Positions 1-6,311 of a stretch of DNA of 13,596 nucleotides are shown here, piece after piece. How positions within the stretch are numbered: the first letter of the stretch is position 1; every line of letters starts with the position of its first letter. Origin of the DNA: Bacteroidota bacterium (GTDB taxonomy: Bacteria > Bacteroidota > Rhodothermia > Balneolales > HLUCCA01); NCBI GenBank assembly GCA_003448835.1, contig DLXM01000060.1, forward strand, positions 1-13,596. The letters run 5' to 3'. Under the pieces are notes generated by a model that saw only the letters and a list, made by a program, of their open reading frames with translations, had not been told where the DNA came from and ran no database searches. Made by a program: the position numbers and the translations under genes.

Positions 1-2
1 GA

Positions 3-56
3 GTGTTTTTTGAAAGTTTCATGATGTTAGGCCTTATTTTTATTTATGTTAGTTAG
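3..56 (+). CDS. possible C-terminal tail of an upstream gene (partial)
   Basis: An open frame enters from the left edge and ends at a TAG at 54-56. Its 17 visible codons are hydrophobic (ending ...MMLGLIFIYVS), which would suit the last membrane helix of a membrane protein. The perfect palindrome at 57-83 begins on the very next base, as expected of a signal just after a gene end. The stretch is too short to assign a family, and an open run of this length can arise by chance in AT-rich DNA. Another frame reading in from the edge stops at 22-24 and is an equally possible gene end. Confidence 0.3.
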   Translation: MFFESFMMLGLIFIYVS

Positions 57-83
57 GAGGATATTTTTTGAAAAAATATCCTC
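57..83. terminator. perfect 27-nt palindrome, possible terminator or operator
   Basis: Two 13-nt arms, GAGGATATTTTTT and AAAAAATATCCTC, are exact reverse complements around a single G at position 70. As RNA this would fold into a hairpin whose top is A/U pairs and whose base is GAGG/CCUC. It starts directly after the possible stop at 54-56, which fits transcript termination. There is no separate T-run after the stem on either strand, so it is not a textbook intrinsic terminator. A dimeric-regulator binding site is the alternative. Confidence 0.45.
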
Positions 84-405
84 AAGCTATAGAGTCATTC
101 ATAAGCAAAATGTTACAAAATTATATTAATTAGTCTTTAAGTAACTGAATATTAATGACTTGTGAATATACAGTTTTTATAGTAATAATTACAATAATCT
201 AATAATTACAAACCTTGCAAAGAAATAACCCTTAATGTATCATAAAGCACTCATTCCTGAAATATGAGTTATAAATTATCTTAGATTACAATTTTAGATA
301 AAAATGTTAGTTTTAAATAGTGTCAATCTTGATTAAATTGGACTTCTCCTATAAAAGAGCTTAGATAAATAGGGTAGTGTAAACATAATTTTCTGATTTT
401 GTGAT
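84..405. other. long AT-rich non-coding leader before the sigma factor gene
   Basis: I see no convincing gene or structured RNA in these 322 bases; the longest ATG-initiated runs noticed are under 20 codons. Weak structures are present: a 6-bp inverted repeat ACTCAT/ATGAGT at 249-254 and 264-269, a 6-bp pair TTATCT/AGATAA at 276-281 and 296-301, and three copies of TTAGAT (281-286, 294-299, 361-366). A poor sigma-70-like pair, TTGATT (329-334) and TATAAA (350-355), has only 15 nt of spacing. None is strong enough to call a promoter or operator. Confidence 0.4.
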
Positions 406-969
406 TTGAGTGAAAAACCACTTCATAGTATTGAGTTCGTTAAAGCGGTCAAAAACGGTAATAATACTGTTATTGAAGAGTTTGCTTCCAGGGTAATACC
501 CAGGATTATCGAATATTTAATGGTAACATTAAATGCCAATAGATTTTTGGCTGAGGAGTGTACCCACCATGCTTTTTCAGTTGTTTTGGAAAGAATTAAC
601 AAAGATTCACTTGATTCGAGTACTAGTATAGTTTCATATACTATGACTACCGCCAGAAATGAATATTTCAGGATGATAAAAAATGAATTTCGTGAAGGTG
701 CTGCAATTTTTCAGGAACAATATTTTTTAGAGTCAGAAGAGCAGATTGATCATCTAATAGATAAAGAACGTGAAAAAATCCTTCAGAAATGTTTGGGTTC
801 ATTAGACGTTAAATCCAGAGATTTTATAGAGTATTTAATCGCACACCCAGAATATTCGATGATGAAAATTGGCAAAATATTTTCGATTTCACCCGAAAAT
901 GCCCGCACACGCAAATCCCGAATTGTCTCGCAACTAAGTGAATGTGTTGAAAAGAAATTGAATAAATAG
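406..969 (+). CDS. ECF-like sigma-70 family RNA polymerase sigma factor
   Basis: This 187-residue protein has the two-domain layout of small sigma-70 family factors. Residues about 20-95 resemble region 2: acidic/aromatic AEECTHHAFSVVLERI, then a YTMTTARNEYFRMIKNEFRE stretch like the core-binding and -10 recognition helices. Residues about 125-185 resemble the region 4 helix-turn-helix (LGSLDVKSRDFIEYL...MKIGKIFSISPENARTRKSRI). Such factors direct RNA polymerase to a dedicated set of promoters. The start is a TTG at 406-408 with no clear Shine-Dalgarno; the next in-frame ATG, near 521, would remove part of region 2. No anti-sigma gene follows. The next gene is the HiPIP, 126 nt downstream on the same strand. 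The family call is firm; the regulon and inducing signal are unknown. Confidence 0.85.
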   Translation: MSEKPLHSIEFVKAVKNGNNTVIEEFASRVIPRIIEYLMVTLNANRFLAEECTHHAFSVVLERINKDSLDSSTSIVSYTMTTARNEYFRMIKNEFREGAAIFQEQYFLESEEQIDHLIDKEREKILQKCLGSLDVKSRDFIEYLIAHPEYSMMKIGKIFSISPENARTRKSRIVSQLSECVEKKLNK

Positions 970-1095
970 GTAGTTAGGACGAGTAAGACTGATTCTAAAT
1001 TAGTTGAAATTGACTGTTTTTGTATCTGTTTTCTGATTTTGATGCTACATTAGAACATTAACTTGTTGTATTAATATTCTCACTAAATTTTAGAT

Positions 1096-1440
1096 ATGAA
1101 GAATTCGATAGATAGAAAACAATTTCTTAAGCAATTTGGTCTTATTGGTGTTGCTGCTGTGGGTGCATCAACAATACTAACAGCTTGTGGAGGTGGAGCA
1201 GAAACTGAAACTGCAGCCGCAGTTGATCCTTGTAAAGATACGTCTGGATTAACAGAGCAAGATTTGGCAATGAGAACTAATTTGGGATATGTTGAAACTT
1301 CAGAAATTGCAGATCAACATTGTTCAAATTGTCAGTTATATAAAAAACCTGAAAATGGTGGTTGTGGTGGATGCTTATTGTTTAATGGTCCAGTTACCGC
1401 TGAAGGTTGGTGTAATTCCTGGGTTATTAATCAGGGATAA
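1096..1440 (+). CDS. high-potential iron-sulfur protein (HiPIP), predicted exported lipoprotein
   Basis: HiPIPs carry one [4Fe-4S](3+/2+) cluster and shuttle electrons outside the cytoplasm. In these 114 residues the expected ligands appear in order: HCSNC (C76, C79), C93 just before LLFNGP, and GWC (C106). The N-terminus reads DRKQFLK, an RK variant of the twin-arginine motif, as expected for a cofactor-loaded Tat substrate. A hydrophobic stretch and an LTAC lipobox follow, with C31 as the probable lipidation site, so the mature protein is likely membrane-anchored. Two further cysteines, C46 (DPC) and C90 (first of CGGC), are not classical ligands. The gene follows the sigma factor and ends 7 nt before a strong terminator, so the two may be a small unit or two single genes. 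The partner reductase and oxidase are not visible here. Confidence 0.9.
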   Translation: MKNSIDRKQFLKQFGLIGVAAVGASTILTACGGGAETETAAAVDPCKDTSGLTEQDLAMRTNLGYVETSEIADQHCSNCQLYKKPENGGCGGCLLFNGPVTAEGWCNSWVINQG

Positions 1441-1447
1441 TTAAATT

Positions 1448-1473
1448 AAGCCGGTATATCCGGCTTTTTTTTT
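1448..1473 (+). terminator. intrinsic terminator after the HiPIP gene
   Basis: A perfect 7-bp GC-rich stem, AAGCCGG (1448-1454) with CCGGCTT (1460-1466), closes a 5-nt TATAT loop and runs straight into T residues through 1473. It lies 7 nt after the HiPIP stop. The convergent membrane-protein gene has its stop codon (TTA on this strand, 1472-1474) inside the T-run. On the minus strand the same stem is followed only by AATTTAATT, so it would work less well in that direction. Confidence 0.9.
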
Positions 1474-1816
1474 ATACAAGTAACAAAATCAGACTCAACA
1501 TAATTAAAATAAGCCGAATCTTCGTTGAGAATAAAACAGGGTGAAAAGCAAGTTTGGTAATTCCCTTTTTGTTTTGTTGCCACTTATAGAAGTTATTCCT
1601 GTGTAGTGGACCTATTGCAACTGAAATGTGCCCATGTAATATGGTTAATGTGAATGGTATGGCAAATAGAAAACAACCCAGCATCGAATAATATATATGT
1701 TGATCTAAAATGCGAGACAATATAAAGTAAGGCCAGGCAAACATAAAAAGAACCGGGCCACTAATTATCCAGTTAAGCCTATATATTCGTTTGAAATTAT
1801 TAATTGTCAATTCCAT
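1472..1816 (-). CDS. small hypothetical membrane protein
   Basis: I do not recognise this 114-residue family. It has three hydrophobic segments, at about residues 15-34, 40-63 and 99-114. A basic, histidine-containing loop (LHGHISVAIGPLHRNNFYKWQQNKKG) separates the second and third. It ends with a hydrophobic tail (LILLLV) and has no signal cleavage site. The start is ATG at 1814-1816, 9 nt after the stop of the YigZ-family gene, so the two are probably co-transcribed and this is the last gene of the minus-strand unit. Its stop codon overlaps the T-run of the opposing HiPIP terminator. Function unknown. Confidence 0.7.
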   Translation of the reverse strand: MELTINNFKRIYRLNWIISGPVLFMFAWPYFILSRILDQHIYYSMLGCFLFAIPFTLTILHGHISVAIGPLHRNNFYKWQQNKKGITKLAFHPVLFSTKIRLILIMLSLILLLV

Positions 1817-1825
1817 ATTTGGTGC

Positions 1826-2449
1826 TTAGGATTTGAAATCCATTAAATCGCCAATTTTTTTAAATCTTATACCAGTCCATACCAAATCACCGATGTAATT
1901 CTCAAATTGATCTGAAAAATCTTTTGGGACCCGAATTACAGACTGAACAATTTCATTATAATCCGTTGACGAAAATTTGCCATGAAATGTATTCAGACCC
2001 GTTTCAATTAAGTTTGTTTGATCGTAATTGAAATCTAACTCAAATTCTGTGTACATCATCAACTCTATTTTATGAGATTCATCAATTACAACTTTTGAAG
2101 ATTCAGAATAAGAAGAAATTAATCCACCTTTTCCTAGTTTGGTTCCACCAAAATAGCGAACTACCACAATAAGTACATCTACAAGATTTACAGAACGCAA
2201 CGCATTCAGTATAGGTAGTCCAGCAGTTCCATTTGGCTCACCATCATCATTGTGAATTTCAACGAGTTGAATGGGATTAAGTCGTGCAGCATAACAATGA
2301 TGTGTTGCATCCGGATATTTGGAACGAATTAATTTTAGTTTAATGTCTAATTCTTCTTTAGATCGGACAGTATCAATCAGAGCAATAAATTTTGAGCCTT
2401 TTTCTCTGAAAATTGCATTTTTAGGTTCCGAAATAGTGAAATAAGCCAT
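1826..2449 (-). CDS. YigZ/IMPACT family protein (UPF0029)
   Basis: The 207-residue protein has the characteristic family blocks: KGSKFIA (residues 18-23), DATHHCYAARL (47-57), DDGEPNGTAGLPILNAL (68-84) and VVVRYFGGTKLGKGGLISSYSES (96-117). The C-terminal part (about 135-207) matches the position of the ferredoxin-like DUF1949 domain usual in bacterial YigZ. The length is typical. The role is not settled; eukaryotic IMPACT/YIH1 modulates GCN2 signalling, and bacterial members are soluble proteins of unknown biochemistry. I chose the ATG at 2447-2449 because homologues begin near this point (MxYFTI...). A GTG at 2459-2461 would add four residues, but it lies inside the hairpin at 2451-2497. It sits between the second permease gene and a small membrane-protein gene, probably in the same transcript. 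Confidence 0.9.
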   Translation of the reverse strand: MAYFTISEPKNAIFREKGSKFIALIDTVRSKEELDIKLKLIRSKYPDATHHCYAARLNPIQLVEIHNDDGEPNGTAGLPILNALRSVNLVDVLIVVVRYFGGTKLGKGGLISSYSESSKVVIDESHKIELMMYTEFELDFNYDQTNLIETGLNTFHGKFSSTDYNEIVQSVIRVPKDFSDQFENYIGDLVWTGIRFKKIGDLMDFKS

Positions 2450-2450
2450 A

Positions 2451-2497
2451 ATAAATATCACGATGAGTTTTTAGAAGATACACATCATGATATTTAT
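2451..2497 (-). promoter_or_regulatory. 15-bp hairpin abutting the YigZ-family start codon
   Basis: Arms at 2451-2465 and 2483-2497 pair over 15 positions around a 17-nt loop. One position is a C/A mismatch in plus-strand sense, which becomes a G-U wobble in the minus-strand transcript; all others are Watson-Crick. The stem ends 1 nt before the ATG of the YigZ-family gene and begins 27 nt after the end of the upstream permease gene. No U-run follows on the minus strand, which argues against a simple terminator. It could gate translation, stabilise the upstream mRNA or be a regulator site. Confidence 0.55.
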
Positions 2498-2524
2498 AAT
2501 CTTATTACCTAGTCAATAACCTAA

Positions 2525-3769
2525 TTATTCGTAGCGTAGTGATTCGACGGGTTCAACCATAGCCGCTTTTCTGGCTGGAAATACACCTGCGATAAATCCA
2601 ATTACTGATAATACTAACACTGTTATTAGCATTACTGAATCAGATAATACCGGTGATCCCAGAAATTCACCGGCTCCTTCTTTCAATTCCATAGCCAATA
2701 CTAATTTAACAACTCCAATTGCGGCCAATATTCCCAATCCACCACCTATAAATGATATAAATAAGGATTCGAAAATAAACTGAGATGTGATGTGAATATT
2801 TCGAGCACCGATAGCTTTTTTAATACCTATTTCACGGGTACGTTCTTTAACTACTACATACATGATGTTTGCAATCCCGACACCGGCAATCAATAAAGTA
2901 AAGAATCCAACCGCAAATAAGAAAATGGATACTCCCAGGGAAATATTTCTACTAATTTTTTCTGCTTCTATGAAATCCCAAATAGGTAAGGCTGATTGAT
3001 CTTTTGGATCAAATTTGTACTTTGAAGCCAGTACATTTGTAACTGCATCCTTGACTTCCAATTGTTTGGAAGAATCTGTAGGTCGAATTAATATAGAATT
3101 CAAATTTCTAAACGAATACATATTTCTGAAAGTCGAGTAGGGAATAATAGCTCGGTTTTCGTCAGGTCCATTACTCATTGATGTCTGCAATTTAGCCTGC
3201 ATGGTCCCTATAACAGTGAAGGGTATTCCATCCAACATGACTTGTTTACCAATTGGATCCTCCTCACCAAAAAGTCGTGTTGCTATTGAATTTCCAAGAA
3301 AAACGACCCGACGTTGTTCAATTACATCACGTTCATTGATAAATCGTCCACCAGAAGCCGGATACATAGTTCGCATGATTTCAAAACTCGGATTTACTCC
3401 TTCACCATATGTGGTGGTTGTGGTTAAATCAGTTCGCAATTGCATGCCATATCGCCCATACTGTGGACTTATATATTCGATATGAGGTACTGTCTTATTC
3501 AATAATTCAATATCATCCTCTGTGAATCGAACACGTCTGCCAACTCCCAAACCATCGAAATTGAGAGATGTCTGTCCACCATACACAATCATCACCTGAT
3601 TGCCGGCACCCAGCATCCCTTCCAGCATTTTATTTCCCACACCCTGTCCAAATGCCAATAATAAAACTACGGCAAATGTCCCCCAACTGATCGCCATCAC
3701 TGTAAGAAAGGTTCTGAGTTTTTGAGCTTTGAGGTCTTCAAAAAATTCGAGTATTAATATTTTCCACAT
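2525..3769 (-). CDS. MacB/FtsX-type ABC transporter permease (second of pair)
   Basis: The 414-residue protein has the MacB-type permease layout. TM1 lies near residues 18-42 (RTFLTVMAISWGTFAVVLLLAF). A long extracytoplasmic MacB-PCD domain covers about 45-270. Three C-terminal TM helices follow, near 275-302, 328-358 and 376-398, with the FtsX-family coupling segment VVKERTREIGIKKAIGARN between TM2 and TM3. It ends in the usual FPARKAAMVEPVESLRYE tail. Such permeases use ATP-driven mechanical motion to push substrates from the periplasm through partner proteins. It has no nucleotide-binding domain. Only 4 nt separate it from the preceding paralogous permease gene, so the two are co-transcribed and likely form a heterodimer. 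The substrate cannot be deduced. The start is ATG at 3767-3769. Confidence 0.92.
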   Translation of the reverse strand: MWKILILEFFEDLKAQKLRTFLTVMAISWGTFAVVLLLAFGQGVGNKMLEGMLGAGNQVMIVYGGQTSLNFDGLGVGRRVRFTEDDIELLNKTVPHIEYISPQYGRYGMQLRTDLTTTTTYGEGVNPSFEIMRTMYPASGGRFINERDVIEQRRVVFLGNSIATRLFGEEDPIGKQVMLDGIPFTVIGTMQAKLQTSMSNGPDENRAIIPYSTFRNMYSFRNLNSILIRPTDSSKQLEVKDAVTNVLASKYKFDPKDQSALPIWDFIEAEKISRNISLGVSIFLFAVGFFTLLIAGVGIANIMYVVVKERTREIGIKKAIGARNIHITSQFIFESLFISFIGGGLGILAAIGVVKLVLAMELKEGAGEFLGSPVLSDSVMLITVLVLSVIGFIAGVFPARKAAMVEPVESLRYE

Positions 3770-3773
3770 AGTT

Positions 3774-5000
3774 TTATGTTCTTAAGCATTCAATAATATT
3801 AAGACGGGATGCACGTACAGCTGGTAGGAATCCGGCTACTAATCCAATAAAAGCCAATACAACGAGTGCAATAACACCTACAATGGGTGAAAACACCGGT
3901 GCACCGACAAATTCTTTAATTGGAATATTTTGCATGATTTCAACCAAGCCCCAACCAATGCCATAACCCAACATTGCTCCAAAACCTACAATCATGAAAG
4001 TCTCACTAAAGAATTGAATCATGATATTACGTCTTTTTGCACCAACAGAACGTCGAATACCAATTTCTTTCATACGTTCCTGCACTACTACAAACATAAT
4101 ATTAGCTACTCCAATACCACCTACAGCAAGTGTGAAGAATCCAATAATTCCAAGAAATGCATTAAATCCTAAAAAGAAATAGTACATAAATTCCCAAAAC
4201 TCGTTCGTATCCCAGATTCCAACTGCATCCTGATCAGCCGGATCAAATCGATGCTTTTGGGCTAATGCAGTTCTTACTTCATCACGAATTTGATCAGATT
4301 CAGTAGGGTTTTTGACAGAATAAATCAGATTATTTACACGATCAGTACCAAACATCGCAGAAAAAGTGCTGGCTGGTATAAAAGCTCGATCAGCATCACG
4401 TGCAGAATAGGAAGAATTCTGTGTTTTAGGCTGAAGAACTCCAATAACTGTGAATGGGCTTTGTCCAATCATTACTGTTTCTCCAATTGGATCCTTTCCT
4501 TCAAAAAGTAATTCTGCTAAAAGATTACCTAAAAATACCACACGACGACGCTTTTCAATATCGATAGGCGAAATCCAACGTCCACCTTGTTGAGGAAAGA
4601 TATTTCTCATATCTCCGTAATTCTCAAAAACCCCGGCAACATTTGGTGTATTTTGTCTCGATCCATACACAACCGTCGAATTCCACCTTGAATATTCTGC
4701 ACTTACTTCATCAATGCCGTCTATTTGGGTTTTTAAATAATCAGCATCCGATTCTCTCATCTGAATTCTTCGACCCAGACCATAACCTTCAAAATTTATG
4801 GATGTAGATCCATTAAAAATGATCACAATTTGATCACCCATTCCTCGCATATTCAGGGTAGTTTGATCTCTGAACCCCATTCCAAATGCAAGAAGGATAA
4901 TTAATGTTGCTGTACCCCACATGATTCCGAAGATTGTCAAAAATGTTCGAAGTCTTTGCTGGTTTACATTTCTTAAAAAATCGATGATTAAAGTAAACAT
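3774..5000 (-). CDS. MacB/FtsX-type ABC transporter permease (first of pair)
   Basis: At 408 residues this is a paralogue of the next gene. Shared blocks include QxLRTFLT at TM1, STSINFEGYGLGRRI against TSLNFDGLGVGRRV, GGRWIS/GGRFIN, RRVVFLGN, DPIGETVM, PFTVIG and KHRFDPADQ against KYKFDPKDQ. TM1 is near residues 19-41, the large extracytoplasmic domain spans about 45-270, and three TM helices occupy the C-terminal 135 residues, with QERMKEIGIRRSVGAKRRN as the coupling segment. No ATPase domain is present. It follows the membrane fusion protein gene after a 109-nt gap containing a strong hairpin, and lies 4 nt before its paralogue. With them it forms the membrane part of a tripartite-type exporter. 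Confidence 0.92.
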   Translation of the reverse strand: MFTLIIDFLRNVNQQRLRTFLTIFGIMWGTATLIILLAFGMGFRDQTTLNMRGMGDQIVIIFNGSTSINFEGYGLGRRIQMRESDADYLKTQIDGIDEVSAEYSRWNSTVVYGSRQNTPNVAGVFENYGDMRNIFPQQGGRWISPIDIEKRRRVVFLGNLLAELLFEGKDPIGETVMIGQSPFTVIGVLQPKTQNSSYSARDADRAFIPASTFSAMFGTDRVNNLIYSVKNPTESDQIRDEVRTALAQKHRFDPADQDAVGIWDTNEFWEFMYYFFLGFNAFLGIIGFFTLAVGGIGVANIMFVVVQERMKEIGIRRSVGAKRRNIMIQFFSETFMIVGFGAMLGYGIGWGLVEIMQNIPIKEFVGAPVFSPIVGVIALVVLAFIGLVAGFLPAVRASRLNIIECLRT

Positions 5001-5048
5001 GAGATGTGCTGAAAAGTATTAGCGGTACAGAATGTTTTTGATAAAACA

Positions 5049-5098
5049 GGAGTCTGGCTGATCATCATCACCCCGAATTCCGATCAGCCAGGGTCTCC
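5049..5098 (-). promoter_or_regulatory. GC-rich hairpin between adaptor and permease genes
   Basis: CTGGCTGATC (5054-5063) pairs perfectly with GATCAGCCAG (5082-5091) around an 18-nt loop. GGAG (5049-5052) pairs with CTCC (5095-5098) beyond a 1x3 internal loop, giving 14 bp in all. It begins 11 nt after the adaptor gene end (5110) and is much richer in GC than its surroundings. In the minus-strand transcript it is followed by TGTTTTATC, a partial U-run, so it may act as a leaky terminator or an mRNA-stabilising element setting the adaptor:permease ratio. Confidence 0.6.
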
Positions 5099-5109
5099 TT
5101 TGGGAACTG

Positions 5110-6216
5110 TTAGAGAGTTAGACTTCTAAGTGGTCGTTCAAGAATTTTCTCACCCTCAACAAGTCCATCAGTTACTTCTATGTCAATTGCATCACCGGAC
5201 CCGGTTTGAATTTCTTTTTCTACTGAGGTACCAGTTATGGTATCTGTAAGGACCTCTACAAATGCTTTATCTTCTTTAAATGTGATTAATCGCTCAGGGA
5301 TTACAAGAATATCTTCGAGGCGTTTTATAATGACATCCGCATTTGCAGAATATCCGGCTCTTAATGTATGTTCGCCGGCATCAACTATCGAAATCTCAAC
5401 AGGAAATACAGTCGCATTGTCAACAATTGTAGCTTTCAATGAAATTTTGGTCAATTTGCCTTTTACAATACCACCTGGAATTGCACCAATTTTAAGCTCA
5501 ACTTCCATTCCTTCTTGCATTTTGCCTACATCAATTTCATCAACATTACCTTTGAATATTAAATTAGACATATCAGCCATATTCATTAAAACTGTGCCAG
5601 CTTGATAGGAAGTAAGAGGAACAACCGGGTCACCAATATTTACCATTTTATCTAAAACGTATCCCGAAATTGGCGCTTTTATTACACTTTCGATTTCAAT
5701 TCCACCAATTGTTACCTTACCTGATTCCAAAAGTTCTAGTTTTTCACGATTCATCTGTAAACGAACCATGGCATCATTGTACGATCTTTGTGACTCCTCG
5801 AACTCGTTTTCAGAAATCATTCCACGATCTTTAAGCTGTACTTGGCGCTCGAGATTAGCAGCAATATTGTTGACCTGAATTTCAGATAATTCCAAATTTC
5901 GTTTTGCTTCAGCCAGTTCTAATGGTGTAGGATCCGGTTGAACTTCGATAAGTGGGTCACCTTGATTCACATAAGTACCGGGCTCGGCAAAAATGCGTTT
6001 AACAACTCCGGAAACTTTTGATTTAACTTCAACCTGAAACTCAGGCTCAATGGTCCCAACAGCCAACGCTTTTTCGATGATGTTACCTTTTTCAACCGCT
6101 ACAACAGAACGAGTGGGTTCTGCAGTTGATGAGTTGACCTGAGTCATGTACATGTAAGTAGCTGGCGCGCCGATTATTATAACGATGGTGAATAACCAGA
6201 TTAATTTCTTTTTCAT
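5110..6216 (-). CDS. MacA/HlyD-type periplasmic adaptor (membrane fusion protein)
   Basis: Adaptors of this type bridge an inner-membrane ABC permease and an outer-membrane channel. From the chosen ATG the protein has 368 residues. An N-terminal membrane anchor (about 4-24) follows a KKK start. Two lipoyl half-motifs lie at about 62-92 (VKSKVSGVVKRI...GDPLIEV) and 176-200 (VIKAPISGYVLDKMVNIGD), with an alpha-helical hairpin (about 97-166, rich in E/L/Q/R) between them. A beta-barrel domain (about 218-300) and a C-terminal membrane-proximal domain (IPERLITF...DGLVEGEKIL) complete it. The start at 6214-6216 puts the anchor at the N-terminus. An ATG at 6223-6225 and a TTG at 6250-6252 are in-frame alternatives. 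It is the first gene of the minus-strand unit, transcribed divergently from the LuxE-like gene. Confidence 0.92.
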   Translation of the reverse strand: MKKKLIWLFTIVIIIGAPATYMYMTQVNSSTAEPTRSVVAVEKGNIIEKALAVGTIEPEFQVEVKSKVSGVVKRIFAEPGTYVNQGDPLIEVQPDPTPLELAEAKRNLELSEIQVNNIAANLERQVQLKDRGMISENEFEESQRSYNDAMVRLQMNREKLELLESGKVTIGGIEIESVIKAPISGYVLDKMVNIGDPVVPLTSYQAGTVLMNMADMSNLIFKGNVDEIDVGKMQEGMEVELKIGAIPGGIVKGKLTKISLKATIVDNATVFPVEISIVDAGEHTLRAGYSANADVIIKRLEDILVIPERLITFKEDKAFVEVLTDTITGTSVEKEIQTGSGDAIDIEVTDGLVEGEKILERPLRSLTL

Positions 6217-6311
6217 GATTGTCATATTGAATTGAGAATTGTCAGATATCAATTTTTTTTACGCCACCTCAAGGACTTAGTTTCAACGCGAAATCCCGTA
6301 TATTTAAATTT
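6217..6311. promoter_or_regulatory. divergent promoter region
   Basis: This short gap must hold promoters for both the minus-strand exporter unit and the plus-strand LuxE-like operon. Visible elements are a run of eight T (6253-6260), an imperfect 14-nt palindrome ACGnGAnnTCnCGT (6286-6299), and TATATTTA (6299-6306). The last is one base off the Bacteroidota -7 box TAnnTTTG but only 5 nt from the ATG at 6312, which would imply an almost leaderless transcript. No -33/-35 element is convincing. The promoter role is inferred from gene orientation. Confidence 0.5.

Noticed and set aside
84..405. Possible riboswitch, small RNA or tRNA in the long leader
   Set aside because: Only 6-bp inverted repeats and short TTAGAT repeats are visible. 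There is no tRNA-like fold, T-loop sequence or known aptamer core.
3201..3485. Open frame of 94 codons on the plus strand
   Set aside because: It lies wholly inside the well-supported minus-strand permease gene, has no family resemblance and looks like an antisense shadow.
5237..5605. Open frame of 122 codons on the plus strand
   Set aside because: It is antisense to the adaptor gene, whose domains are clear; the serine/threonine-rich translation is typical of a shadow frame.
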